Shown: positions 21,965-51,640 of the stretch, piece by piece | How positions within the stretch are numbered: position 1 is the stretch's first letter | Layout of the letters: the number at the start of each line of letters is the position of its first letter | NCBI RefSeq assembly: GCF_905147365.1 | Contig: NC_056422.1 | Span: forward strand, 1,428,501 to 1,492,500 | Length of the DNA stretch: 64,000 bases | Reading direction: 5' to 3' | Source: Aricia agestis | Lineage: Eukaryota > Arthropoda > Insecta > Lepidoptera > Lycaenidae | Position numbers and translations under genes: made by a program | Notes under the pieces: model-generated | The model's input: only the letters and a program-made list of their open reading frames with translations | Told to the model about the DNA's origin: nothing | Databases searched by the model: none

Positions 21965-24003
21965 AGCTTAAACATCATAATAACACATAGGCTACAATTT
22001 TAACCGACTTTCAAAATGGGGGAGGTGTTATGTTCGTTTTCTTATGTTCAACGATTACTCCGTCGTTTGTTAACCGATTTTCAAAATTTTTCTTTTGGGT
22101 ATCATCATAAATATAGGGTATCATCCCAATTCGGTATTATATTCACAAAAGTGGTGATCTGATGAAGGATCCATAAGTAAACGAGGGAACTCCTCAAAAA
22201 TTATAGGGAAACTAGATGTCCCGCGCGGCTTCGCCCGCGTAAATTAGAAATTTTACAGAATCCGTAGGTACATTTTCCCATAAAAAATATTTCCCCTGTT
22301 TTTCCCACATTTTCCTGAGTTTCTTCTGTCGTATTAGTCTTAGAGTAATAATATAATATAACCTTCTCGATAAATGATGAGTCTTACTCGATAAATGATC
22401 TATCTAACACTGAGATAAGTTTTTAAATCGGACCTGTAGTTTCTGAGATTGACGCGTTCAAGCAAACATACTCTTCAGGTTTATAATATTAGGTAGATAT
22501 AGTTTTTTTTAAATTATCGCTTGACAAACTCGAGTCTCGATCTAAAAGACTATGATATGGTATAATATGGTAGTGATGATGATGATGATGATGATGAAGA
22601 ATGTAATTTGCATAGTAGCATATGCTTTCTGTTCTTAAAACAACGCCGAAACTCCCAAACTTGTATCTATAAAGAATCAGGAATTCTCTCAGCACCTTCC
22701 GAACCACGGTATACCAGGTATATCTCGGTGCAAAATCTTACTTGTTGGTAGCATATGCTTAGAATACTTCTCACGAAACCGAAGTCACCATATGTTTCCC
22801 TATAAGTTTTGAGGAGTTCCCTCGATTACTTATGGATCCTTCATCAGATCACCACTTTTCTGAATATAATACCAAATTGGGATGATACCCTATATACCAA
22901 AAGAAAAATTTTGAAAATCGGTTAACAAACGGCGGAGTAATCGTTGAAAACGAACATAACACCTCCCCCATTTTGAAAGTCGGTTAAAATTGTAGCCTAT
23001 GTGTTATTTATTTAATATTTTAATCAGCACATGAATTGAATAACAAATTTTTTTTCAAATTAATCGTAGCACCATCTGTCAGGACAAACTAAAATTGAAA
23101 TAGAATAATATTGAATGCGATGATAGCGCCGTCCGCCGGATCTAATGTAAAACATTCCAAAATCAACAACTCCTTAAATAAGAAATTAATTGAAAAAACA
23201 TTTTCCAGTAGACCAAACTGTAAATCTAAACCATTCTCGAATCTCCACGAACACACACAAAAAATTTCATCAAAATTGGTCCAGTCGTTTAGGAGGAGTT
23301 CAGTCACATACACACGCACACAAGAAATATATATATTAAGATATGTGGTGACTTCGGTTTCGTGAGAAGTATTCTAAGCATATGCTACCAACAAGTAAGA
23401 TTTTGAACCGAGGTATACCTACCTGGTATACCGTGGTTCGGAAGGTGCTGAGAGAACTCCTGATTCTTTATAGATACAAGTTTGGGAGTTTCGGCGTTGT
23501 TTTAAGAACGGAAAGCATATGCTTCTATGCAAATTACATTCATCATCAACATCGTCATCATCATCACTACCATATTATACCATGTTATTGGTAAGTACTT
23601 TTCATAGTCTTTTAGATCGAGACTCGAGTTTGTCAAGCGATAATTTAAAAAAATCTATACCTACCTAATATTATAAACCTGAAGAGTATGTTTGCTTGAA
23701 CGGAATCGGAGGAACTACAGATCCGATTTAAAAACTTATTTCAGTGTTAGATAGCTCATTTATCGAGTAAGAACTAAGACTATAGGCTAAGACTAATACG
23801 ACCGAAGAAACTCAGGAAAATGTGGGAAAAACGGGGGAAATATTAGAAATTACGAACTACTGGAGCAATTTTTATGGCAATATTTGGCACAGATATAGAG
23901 TAGACCAAGTGAAGGGAGTAGGGACATAAGAGCTATTTTTATGGGAAAATGTACGGTTTCCGTAAAATTCCTAATTTACGCGGGCGAAGCCGCGCGGGAC
24001 ATC
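21965..24003. repeat. nested inverted repeat array
   Basis: Two repeat types alternate as mirror images. 21965-22200 and 22795-23010 are inverted copies (TTTTAACCGACTTTCAAAAT; TGGATCCTTCATCAGATC). 22205-22795 and 23335-24003 are inverted copies tipped by CCGCGCGGCTTCGCCCGCGT and by GGTGACTTCGGTTTCGTGAG. Unique sequence at 23010-23335 lies between them. A (GATGAT)n tract sits within the inner repeat. No intact ORF is present. Confidence 0.65.
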
Positions 24004-24132
24004 TAGTTGTATTCAATAAAATTATTATCTTGTCATTTCTTACAATTATCTCATGCACTAGTGAAACTGGGTGTGTCACCATTTGACTCGACAAATATGC
24101 CAGGTGCTAACACAGCGCACAGTTATTCTATT

Positions 24133-25567
24133 GGCGGCTCTCGACATAGGCGAACGCGTTGGCCAACGCGTCTGCGGACGCGTTGGCCCAATGTGTAGAA
24201 CGGGCGTTCGCGCGTTGGCCGTAGGTATTTAGACGTTGGCCGACGCATCTGCGAGCTTGCCGCGCGGGTCGGAAATGTCGGCAAAAGATCAAAGGACATT
24301 TGTCGCAAGCTTCGCGCTCCATCCACACATAGGCCGCGCGATCAGTTCGCCCGGAGCGGCGATGAAGAGTGCACGTTCTTGTGGCGAGTTAACATCTAAC
24401 CGACCGCATTTCAACTGCAATCCAACCGCAAATTGCAGTTGAAGTGCAGTTTGAATGCAGTTGACACGACTGCAATAGAACTGCAAACCGAACGCGCAGT
24501 CAGATTGCAGTTGACTGCAGTCGTGTGAACTTCATACCGACTGCATCCAAACTGCACTATCCCACCCACCCGCACGCTCCGCTCTCCCGCGGAGAATGGA
24601 ATCAGTAGCAGTGCAGTTTGGATGCAGTCGGTATGCGGTTCACACGACTGCACGCCAACTGCAACTGAACTGCAATCCAACTGCGCATTTGGTTTGCAGT
24701 TCTATTGCAGTCATGTCAACTGCATTCAAACTGCACTTGAACTGCAATTTTCGGTTGGATTGCAGTTAAAATGCGGTCCGTCTGTATAGACCCTATCAGA
24801 GTAAAAACTGCCTGTGGAACCAAAAATCATATCAAAAGTTGCAAAAAAATAAGGTTATTGGACATTCTATTTTCCTCACGATGTTTTTAGGGTTCCGTAC
24901 CCAACGGGTAAAAACGGGACCCTATTACTAAGACTTCAACGTCTGTCTGCATTTCTGTCTGTCCGTCTGTCTGTCTGTCCATCTGTCTGTCCGTCTGTCT
25001 GTCTCCAGGCTGTATCTCAAGAACCGCTATACTTAGCTAGATTTTTGAAATTTTCACAGATTATGTACCTATATCTGTTGTCGCTATAACAACAAAATAT
25101 ACTAAAAACAAAATAAATTAAATATTTAATAAATAATAAATATATATTATTAATTATTAATCATGATAATTATAATAAGTAATAAGTAATAATTTTTATA
25201 TTATATAAGTTTAATAAATAACAAGTAATAAAAAAGTTAAATTATTTTAATATTATAAAATATGTAAAAGTGAGTTTATTTCTTTGTTTGTTACGTTTTC
25301 TCGCCTTTTACTTATTTATTTCGAGAATACCCTTTTAAAACTTTTTATTGTCCACATTTACAAAGTAATTATAAGCTGTGAATAAATATACCGCTGCAGC
25401 TGTTAGCGACTCAACATCCATTTTGAATCCGTCCGCACATTGGCGCGATCCAAAGCATACTGAACGACCTTCCTATGTGTGGATTACTCACAAACGCCGT
25501 TGCAAGCGCACTGCCAACGCGTCTGCAGACGCGTTGGCCAACGCGTTCGCCTATGTCGAGAGCCGCC
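24133..25567. mobile_element. 1.4-kb non-autonomous element with ~55-bp terminal inverted repeats
   Basis: Left end GGCGGCTCTCGACATAGGCG and right end, reversed, identical; the match continues through AACGCGTTGGCCAACGCGTC. No transposase frame is present. Nested inside are a CTGCA-rich palindrome (24395-24785), a fragment beginning AGGGTTCCGTACCCAACGGG (24887-25080, with a CTGT tract), and a very AT-rich filler (25090-25260). The small ORFs over the inverted repeats are fortuitous. Confidence 0.75.
24395..24785. repeat. palindrome built from AACTGCA-type subrepeats
   Basis: Two arms of about 160 bp are inverted copies around a GC-rich centre (24565-24600). Each arm is itself a run of degenerate 10-12 bp units containing AACTGCA or TTGCAGTT in mixed orientation. 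It has the structure of a MITE with subterminal repeats. Confidence 0.7.
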
Positions 25568-25997
25568 ATAAGACGCACATTCCTAGTATTTAGTAAAATA
25601 CCTTATTAGCTGGTATTTTATATTAAAGGTAGTCAGTAGGAGTATAAGTATTTTAATATCCAGCTGCTTCGTTATATACATATCTTGAGTTCTTGACGTG
25701 CAAAACGCACCAGTTATTTGTCCTTGGTGTTCCTTATATGGTTATTATATCCTATCATATTGCAAGACACAGACTTTGCGACTTACGGTCAGCGAATGGT
25801 GTACCACCAGTTCACTGTCAGGTTTTCCGACGCTCGTAACTCGTTTAATTTTTCGCTAATCTACTAGCAAACATTGCTATCAGCACATAGCAAATAGCAA
25901 CTACTTGTGGCGGTACCCACAATAATTAGCCTAACATTCTTGCCTCGCGCTATCGAAGTTTTCTAAGTGCGTCGGTATGTGGTCGGTATTATATTAT

Positions 25998-27627
25998 ACT
26001 AGCTGTTGCCCGCGACTTCGTCCGCGTGGACTTCAGTTTATAGAGCGCGATGTCAACAAAATTGGTATCAAAAGCTTTTATAAAAAAACCCTGGTCAATC
26101 ATTAAATAATTAAATCAATACAGCTGTGCAGTGTGCACACAATAAGTATTTCATTTTTTTATATTAAACTTTATATTTTATGCCAAATTTTAAAGCTTAT
26201 TTAACCCCCCCAATTACACAACTTTACCCATAAACTATTTATCATTGATAGGTTTAAGGTTACGTCACTGCACAGATAAAGTACTGAGTTATTTAATACC
26301 GTAGAATAGATATAACAATCGAAAAAAATCAAAACTTAAATGTAAGATGATACCACCTCTTATAGAAAGACTTTTAAGAAAGCGTCAGCGCGATGTAGAA
26401 GACGCACGGTGCCATCTATTATGAATTTTTGGAACTAACTTAATTTGAACAAATTTACGCATTTTCACCCCCTTACAACCCTTTTTTCCAGTAAAAAAGT
26501 AGCCTATGTCCTTTCTCAGGCTTTAGACTATCTGTATACAAAATTTCATTACAATCGGTTCGGTAGTTTTGGCGTTTGGCGTGAAAGCGAGACTGACAAA
26601 CAGACAGACAGACAGAGATACTTTCGCATTTATAATATTAGTATAGATTATGTGCACACTGCACAGCTGTTTTTGGGTATTTTGATTAATTAAGGGCCGC
26701 GCTACACCGGAATGGCAGCAGCAAGGCGAGCCCTTTCAGCGCTGCCATTCCGGTGTAGCGCGGCCCTAAGAGGGGTACCACTTACCAGGGTTTTAAAAAG
26801 TTTTTAAATTTGACAAATTTTGTTGACACCGCGCGCTATAAACTAAAGTCCACGCGGACAAAGTCGCGGGCAACAGCTAGTTATGAATAAAAACAATATA
26901 ATATAATAAAGTAGGTATGATTAGTTCTGTTACAATAATGAAGTAAATCGCCTGTTTTCATATATTAGAATTAAAATGTTGATTGCATTGATATGTTTTC
27001 TGGATGGAATATAGGCCAACACGGTACACTCGAACTCCTTTATTTTAGGGCGCCTTCTGTTGTCAACTTGTCAGATATATTAGAAATGCAGTAGGAGTTC
27101 TATAAGATAAGATAGATTACGTTAGAATATTAAACATAATATTCTAACGTATTAAAAACTATAAACAAAAACATAAATAACTAATAAGTATGATTAGTTC
27201 TTTGTTACAATGAAGTAAAAAATAAAACGCCATCTGTTCAATCGTATTAGAACTAAAATGTTCATTGCATCGATATATTTCTAGATTTTTTTATAATATT
27301 ATACATAAAATATATTTAAGATTTTTGAAATATTATTTTAATACACATCCAAGACCCAGGAACATTGAAAACTTTTTGTTCCGCCTGCGGGACTCGAACC
27401 CGGGACCCCCGGGATGAGCGCTGGCCACGCGCAATGCGCATTAATTTTCATCGATATTTTCATGGAAATAAGATATTTTCCCACATTAAAATGTAGCCTA
27501 TGTCCTTTCTCAGACTCTAGAATAACTGTGTACAAAATTTCATTGCAATCGGTTCAGTAGTTTTGGCGTGAAAGCGAGACAGACAGACAGACAGAGATAC
27601 TTTCGCATTTATAATATTAGTATGGAT
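25998..27627 (+). repeat. composite repeat, copy 1 (repeat A, inverted A end, spacer, SINE, A end)
   Basis: Order: repeat A (25998-26648, CTAGCTGTTGCCCGCGACTT to the CTTTCGCATTTATAATATTA end); inverted A fragment (26649-26880) with a perfect 26-bp-stem hairpin at 26693-26769 (GGGCCGCGCTACACCGGAAT); spacer with GGTACACTCGAACTCCTTTA; minus-strand tRNA-derived SINE (27345-27440); A end (27487-27627). The same order recurs at 42486-43925, with a deletion inside the first A. Confidence 0.75.
27345..27440 (-). mobile_element. tRNA-derived SINE, truncated copy
   Basis: On the minus strand it carries a B box (GGTTCGAGTCC) followed by GGAACAAAAAGTTTTCAATG, the same junction as the SINE at 60829-61085. 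Flanking stems do not form a complete tRNA, so this is not a functional tRNA gene. A twin lies at 43644-43740. Confidence 0.75.
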
Positions 27628-27629
27628 AG

Positions 27630-28276
27630 GTACGCCGTACGACAACTGAAACCTATCACGTGGGCTTCGGCCTGACGGAGCATAACACCTCGCTCGGTCG
27701 AAAGGTCTTTCTTTGCGGCCACCACGCATATTCCCACATTGGGGGGTAAGATGGTTAGTCTCACCAGAGGGGCCTCACGGCCCACCTTGCTGACCGGGCA
27801 AGGCCGTTGTCGGGGATTGGGGGCGCTACTCCCCATCCACGACGACGAACGCTCTTCCCGGGTACGTGAGGTATGGGAGCTTTCCTCAACCCCGCCGTCC
27901 CCTCTTCAAGAACGAGGGGGGGCAGAGCCCACCGCGGCGCGCTACAACCGCGGCGGATGTACCTTCGGGACCGGGGCGACTCGCTCGAGTCGCTGTGCCG
28001 TCCATGCACCGGGTCTACATTCCCGGTCAGAGGGCGCGAGGCTTCCTCCGGCCAAGAACTTAAGTAGCAGACCACAGGTTGCATTGTTGGACGACTCAGT
28101 CTAACCCCCCAATGTGGGAATATGCGTGGAGGTCGCAAAGGAAGATCATCCGACCGAGCAAGGTGTTAAGCTCGGTCAGGCCGGAGCCCACGTGGTACAT
28201 TTCAGCTGTCGTATATATACTGACCCACTTAGAAAACTTCGATAGCGCGATGCAGGAATGTTAGGCTACCGCCACA
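27630..28276. mobile_element. fold-back element with GC-rich interior
   Basis: Long inverted arms (about 27630-27745 and 28105-28276) share CACGTGGGCTTCGGCCTGAC, GACCGAGC and CGCATATTCCCACATTGGGG-type sequence. The left arm lacks the outermost TGTGGCGGTA tip kept on the right. The 370-bp interior is strikingly GC-rich for this region, with long overlapping frames on both strands (121 and 125 codons) that match no family I know. Confidence 0.65.
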
Positions 28277-28290
28277 TACTTGAAGTGTAT

Positions 28291-29170
28291 TTGCAATTTA
28301 CACTATCGAAATATATGTAATAGTATCGTAGAGTATTTTATAACTTGAGATAACTAGGCCAAAAGATAAATAAAACCAGTGTTATAGCAAGATAACATAC
28401 TACATTTAGACCGCCCAACATTTAAAGCTATTTAATGCTTAGTTATTTTCTGCCAAAATTATTTTGATAGATGACCAGGCATTTACAATAATATTATGTC
28501 GCCATTCGCCGAATTACGAGTATAAGGTTAGTTAATTGAATGGGGAAATCACAAAAAATGTTGTGCAACCAAAAAACCGCTATATTTTAATACTCCCTGT
28601 AAAAATATAAAGCTAAAATATTAAATTATTAATTAATTCCGACTTAATAATTTAATTTGTATTCTGAATGTTTAATTAGCCTGTACTATAATTTGAATTA
28701 GCCAGGCAAATGGACCTTACTATAAAGATAATGTAAAAATAGTTGATCCTTGGCATACTCGAGTTGCAATTACAAAAAAATAGTATACAGTATAGTCCGT
28801 CAAGAAATTAAAAAGTGGCAACATCGTAGTGTCATCCCTTTCAAATCAATCTAAGAAGAAAGGGATGATTCACTTTCTTGACGGACTATAGTTCATATAA
28901 TATTTCTACAAAATGGATTACAAACTTGGGTGCTGCAGTAAAGATTACATCTAATGAAATAAAAATACATAATGTTCAACATTATTATATTTAAAAATAA
29001 CACCTCTCAGTTGTGGCAATCATAAACTAAATTCTATTACATCTGCTAATCTAACATTCAGATTAAAAAAAAACCATTTCATTCACTCATAAGAAAACAA
29101 CCATAACATTACAGTACCCTTACTGGTAAATGTCCTTTACACTATAAATGCGGTTTATAAGCTAGGCGGC
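28291..29170. other. spacer and HSP60 3' flank, with a compact MITE at 28791-28890
   Basis: Mostly AT-rich with nothing recognisable. The 100-bp MITE at 28791-28890 has inverted ends TATAGTCCGTCAAGAAA and the core AAAAAGTGGCAACATCGTAG. It is the compact form of the element at the centre of the p115 palindrome. The HSP60 3' UTR lies in about 28900-29170. Confidence 0.65.
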
Positions 29171-30910
<1,740 letters not shown>

Positions 30911-30931
30911 TTATTTTAACTTAACTTGTAC

Positions 30932-30944
30932 TTCTGGAAGATTC
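30932..30944. promoter_or_regulatory. heat-shock element upstream of HSP60
   Basis: Three perfect inverted 5-bp units, TTCtgGAAgaTTC, followed by TCGC. They lie 43-55 bp upstream of the HSP60 ATG. This is the consensus HSF trimer site. It could sit in the 5' UTR or the core promoter, because the transcription start is unknown. Confidence 0.65.
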
Positions 30945-31559
30945 TCGCCTTTTCGCAAAACGTGATCTTACTACCGCGCCGGTTCCAGGTTATGTCACAA
31001 TCTTATTGGATATGGACAGATAAAAAATATTTCATCTTTTGTCTATGATATTTGAAAAAACCAACAAAAATGAAAAAAGTGGTGAAATAGGTATATTAAA
31101 TAATAAAACACCTTTTCTTGGATTTTGCACGTAAAGAAACCAGGGCTTCAAATACCGGTATTTTTTCATAACGTTATTGCTTCAAGGGCATAGATAACGG
31201 TATGAAAATTTACCCGATACTAGAAATAACGGTAAAAATTGGAATTAATACCGGTTTATGTTATAACGGTAAATAGGATTTATAACGGTAAATATATGTT
31301 CTTTGATAACGTTACCTTTTGTAAAATAAGTACTTAATTTAATCAGTCAATTCAGCATGCAGTATGCACAAAATTAAACCAGAAGTGTCTGGTGACCAAT
31401 AGGTATATATTATAGGAAAAATGACGTCTAATGAGAATGACATGGTCAGTACTCAGTAGTTCAGTGCTCAGTATCTTTGTTCAAATATTACTAATTTATA
31501 GTTTGTATTGTAATGTCAGCACGTGCACCGTGCGCTGGCTGCTCTGGACGGACTCTGTT

Positions 31560-31880
31560 GTTTTGCAGACGACGGGGCGAGGTGGTACACAAAGCACACG
31601 ACGAGTGGAGGCAGTCAGTTCAGGACGTTCGTTCTAGTGGAGATAGAGAGAATAGAGCTAGCTGCTGCCCGCCGGGGACCTGCGGAGCGATCTTTTTCAG
31701 GCGCGGTCGCAGCCTGAAATTTGGGGTCACTCACTATTCACTACACCAATTATTTTATATCTGCGCCTGGTCTTTTTGCCCTTGGTGTACGTTGGTAATA
31801 TATATTGTAGGATTCCCTTTGTGCTATCGTTCGCGGTGAAATTGACCGGTCCGCCCCGCCCCGTCATGTGCAAAGCGCCT
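31560..31880. mobile_element. GC-rich MITE nested in the hAT element
   Basis: Relative of 10539-10840 in opposite orientation. It shares TTTGCAGACGACGGGGCG at one end, GCAAAGCGCCT at the other, and GGATTCCCTTTGTGC internally. The left boundary is approximate. Confidence 0.6.
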
Positions 31881-32205
31881 ATGATCCGACGGGCTACGCT
31901 CCTTAAAATATTCTCCGTGTTATAATACCTCCATATTTTGTAAATGTTATCATATAATTTTGTGCTTCTTTTTTTAAATGTGTTGATATTTTTAACTACA
32001 GTCTACAAAATATATATGCATTAAACTTAGAATTCTAGTAATAAATACTAAGACATACAAAAATTATCCATATTTTGCCAATCCCCCGCATTCGCCACAA
32101 TTAAAACAAGTAAATAAATACGGACATAGGTACCTTGCATAATTTTCTGCATTCATTGACTAAACAAATTGCAGCACCATCTTGACTTGTTAAGTCAAAG
32201 TTTTT

Positions 32206-32507
32206 TCTTTTTTATGAAAATAAGGGGGCGAACGAGCAAACGGGTCACCTAATGGAAAGCAACTTCCGTCACCCATGGACACTCGCAGCATCAAAAGAGC
32301 TGCAGGTGCGTTGCCGGCCTTTTAAGAGGGAATAGAGTAATAGTGGAGGATAGGGAAGGGAATAGGGGAGGGGATTATGCCTCCGGTAAACTCACTCTCT
32401 CGGCGAAACACAGCGCAGGCGCTGTTTCACGCCCGTTTCCTATGAGAACGTGGTATTTCTCCGGTCGAGCCGGCCCATTCGTGCCGAAGCATGGCTCTCC
32501 CACGTAT
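32206..32507 (-). mobile_element. SINE-like retroposon, copy 5 of 7
   Basis: Minus-oriented copy nested in the hAT element. It carries several private changes relative to the other copies (for example GGGGGCGAACGAGC and CTAATGGAAAGC). Confidence 0.85.
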
Positions 32508-32750
32508 ATAAAAACTGGTGCTCGGAAGTCGGAAGTTGGGCTGCGAGTGAGATTTGGTGCACGACGCATACTACATACCTGATACCAGAAAATATCGTTA
32601 TATTTACCGGTATTTTCATAACGATATTTTTTAGTTATGTTACTAGATATCGATAAAAAAATACCATTATCTGGCTACCATTATGAAAATACCGATACGT
32701 AATGATATTTTTTCGGGTATTCGATAACGTTATAAGGCCCTGAAAGAAAC

Positions 32751-33626
32751 TAAAGAATAAAGATGCGCTTACACGGGTGAAATAGATCTGGAGCAATTAG
32801 TGAAGCAACATGGAGCCATTAAAAAAATTGCGACATTTCATAATATCCTGTTTGTCTAATGTCTTGTCAGTTGTCACATATCGCTCAATATTCAAAAAAG
32901 TGAAGAAACTAAAAAGTGGCAACATCGTAGTGTCATCCCTAGACAGACTATAGTCGTGACGTCATGGTTGAGCGCACCTTTAAGAATACTCGATTTACAG
33001 TGTCGGGAGCAATGACATATTATGTGTTTCTTATGTCATTGGTCGGGAGCGCCGAGCAGTTTCCAAAGGAGCTCGAGGGGGATGCAAGCTTTGTGTTTAC
33101 ACTCGCACTTCAACGCGAGCTGCGAGACGCGCCGCGAGCCGAGCCACGACTCACGAGACGCGAGTATAAATCTCGTATCCGAAATCAATTTCTTTTTGAT
33201 CCGTGCAACTAAATTTATCATTTATTTCATTGGTAATATGTTATTAATTATGATTTCCTATTCCAAAATCGGAATTCGGAAATCCAAAGATTATTCTTTC
33301 GTGCCATGGAGAATTTTACATAAGGTACCACAGACAAATTGGAAATGACTTCTTTTTGTCTTTGAAAAAAAATCTAAACGTCATAGTGACACATGTCATT
33401 TTTACTAGCTGTCTTATGTCAACTGTCAAAAATGAAGTGCCAACTTCATTTTTTTTTATTATTCTTCGGAATCTCAAAGTGTGGGCACGTTTTTATCGAA
33501 AAGTTAAGGCATGCGGTGACTTCGTTATCTATTTGTTAATTTTATTTAATTCCCTTGATATCTGCAACTATTTGCGTTTCAACAGTTATCGTATAATTTT
33601 TATATTTACGTTTTAAATATTACATA
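32751..33626. promoter_or_regulatory. adenosine kinase upstream region
   Basis: Contains a partial MITE (32895-32952, AAAAAGTGGCAACATCGTAG) and a CpG-rich patch (about 33045-33170, with GAGACGCG and CGAGCCGAGCC). The rest is AT-rich up to the ATG. The transcription start is not identifiable. Small ORFs here have no recognisable content. Confidence 0.4.
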
Positions 33627-49778
<16,152 letters not shown>

Positions 49779-50313
49779 TTTTAAGTGGGACGGTGATAGA
49801 AATATTCTTAATGTTGTTTAAGCTCAGTTTCCATAGTTGTGTTTTTCTTTAATTAAACAATCTACCTGCAATTGTTAATGTAATAAAACACAGCCTTTTT
49901 GCACTATTTCTACTTAAACATTAATTTTTAATAAAATGCTGGTTCCTCTACGCTTCATCGTCATGAGGCATTGAAAATGGTTATGTTAATTAGTTATTTT
50001 AATTAGCAATGTAATTAAAATAACTAATTAATTACATTACTAATTATTAGTAATAATTTATGTTAATTAGTTATTAATATTATAGTGGAAATAGTGCAAA
50101 ATCACTGTTTTAAATATTGTCAAACAAATTTTACCAAAAGCCTACAGTACAATAATAGCATAAATTTTTAAACATATTGAGTAGGTAATTGTTGGTACTT
50201 GGTAGTTATAGTTACAAACTGCAATAAGGTAGGTCTATAGTTCTGTACATACAAATATGTAGTGTATTATACTAAATCATGGTTACTTTTATGGACTCGA
50301 ATCAATTGTTAAT
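49779..50313. other. Adk 3' UTR and flank
   Basis: AATAAAAC at about 49882 and AATAAAATG at about 49930 are candidate poly(A) signals 100-150 bp after the stop. An AT-rich inverted repeat around TTAGTTATTTTAATTAG lies at 49985-50080. Confidence 0.5.
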
Positions 50314-50472
50314 GTACTATCAGAGAAATCGGTTCATAGATATTTACGGACCTACGTAATTTAGTATGGCTATCTCAAAACCAGCTGGCAAATGGCAATC
50401 ATAATCAACATTGATTCAATAAATAGTAAACCATAAGTTATGTGGCCTAGGAATCAATTTCTTTGGTGGTAC
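50314..50472. mobile_element. MITE, copy 2 of the 41859 family
   Basis: Left GTACTATCAGAGAAATCGGT and right CTAGGAATCAATTTCTTTGG, an inverted pair. It is diverged from copy 1 in the centre. Confidence 0.6.
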
Positions 50473-50483
50473 ATAAGATCAGC

Positions 50484-50756
50484 TATACAGGGTGTAACAA
50501 AAATAAGTGATAATACGTACGTACGTACGTACGTACGTATTCCTTGTAGAGAGTTCACTGTGAAAGTAGCAGCGCTGAAAGACGAAAAAATTTTTTCACT
50601 TTTGTATGGGCAAGCGCCCGAGCGTCACGAGATTCCCCATACAAAAGTGAAAAAAAATTTTGGTCTTTCAGCGCTGCTATTTTCACTGTGAACTCTGTAC
50701 AAGAAGCACGTTCATACCCTAAAGTATTATCACTTATTTTTGTTACACCCTGTATA
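50484..50756. mobile_element. hairpin MITE (CAGGGTGTAAC family), copy 2, with (ACGT)n expansion
   Basis: Nearly the same as 8342-8608, with TATACAG/CTGTATA ends. In its left arm, six CGTA units replace the unique bases found in copy 1, so a self-complementary microsatellite has grown inside the stem. Confidence 0.8.
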
Positions 50757-51640
50757 TAGCAATAAAATAATTGTAATTTATTAAAATGTGTTTCTTAACT
50801 TCAAGGGCAGAGCGTCAAGTAAATGAATGTAGATTTTAGAATATTAGATCTGATAGAACTCCACTACTCAACAATGCAAAACTTGGTTGTAACTATTGTA
50901 TAATAAATGTATAATAAAACAAGCACAATTTAAATGTATCAACATTTAATAAATGTTTAAAACATAAACACTTAAACTAAATGATTAAACATTTGAGCCT
51001 CAAAACAAAATGGCACATTTTCAGTATGAACAAAGTAAGAAATTCTCAAAATTCCTGTCTACATTATTAAGGTATTGTCTATCAAAACTTTAAAAAACTT
51101 TGAAAATTTGTCAACGTTATCATAAAAACAGTTTTACAACATAATGATTTTTGGTTGGTGCTTGTCGAAATTTATAACTAAGCACAAAATACTCTATAAA
51201 TCTTAACTACTTAAATATCTAATATTTTCGTATGCATAAAATATATGTCCTTAATACTAAGAAAAAACTAAGAGCTACAATACAAAAGGCACCTGGGTTG
51301 AAGTTAATTTAAGTTAATCCTCTGTTAAAATATATCATAATAATATTGTGTCTCAAATATTTGTATACTTTTGTGCATTCAGAGATGAGAGAGATTATCT
51401 TTTGAGAAGTGTCTTTTTAACAAAGGATTTATTTTAGCAATTAAAATATATAGATGGGCTTAAATATTACATTATTCTACATTTCCTAAAGACAATAGTA
51501 CTCAATTCAATGTCAACAAATCCATACTACAACACAAAGTTTTATGCTGGTTTTATAGAAAGTTGACACATGGAAAAACGAGACACAATAGAATTTCTAT
51601 TGTGTCTCGGTCACCGGTGACTGTATGGGGCTTGATGAAT
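50757..51640. other. AT-rich spacer
   Basis: No gene or clear repeat until about 51585, where a nearly perfect palindrome GAGACACAATAGAA / TTCTATTGTGTCTC begins a fragment of the GACACAATAGA repeat family (CACCGGTGACTGTATGGGGC). Confidence 0.45.

Larger units (their letters stand above)
31141..32742. mobile_element. hAT-type non-autonomous element between HSP60 and adenosine kinase
   Basis: Flanked by a perfect 8-bp duplication, AAAGAAAC, at 31133-31140 and 32743-32750. Ends are CAGGGCTTCAAATACC and, reversed, CAGGGCCTTATAACG. AT-rich, CGTTAT/ACCGGTA-rich subterminal arms follow. The 1602-bp element contains an inserted GC-rich MITE (31560-31880) and a minus-oriented SINE (32206-32507). No transposase frame survives. 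Confidence 0.85.

Noticed and set aside
24123..24680. Overlapping small frames on both strands
   Set aside because: They coincide with inverted repeats of a non-autonomous element.
27350..27535. 65-codon minus frame (also at 43644)
   Set aside because: Lies wholly within the SINE and repeat A end; the same frame appears in both copies because the repeat is copied.
27739..28138. 121- and 125-codon overlapping frames
   Set aside because: Product of high GC inside a fold-back element; no protein family recognised.
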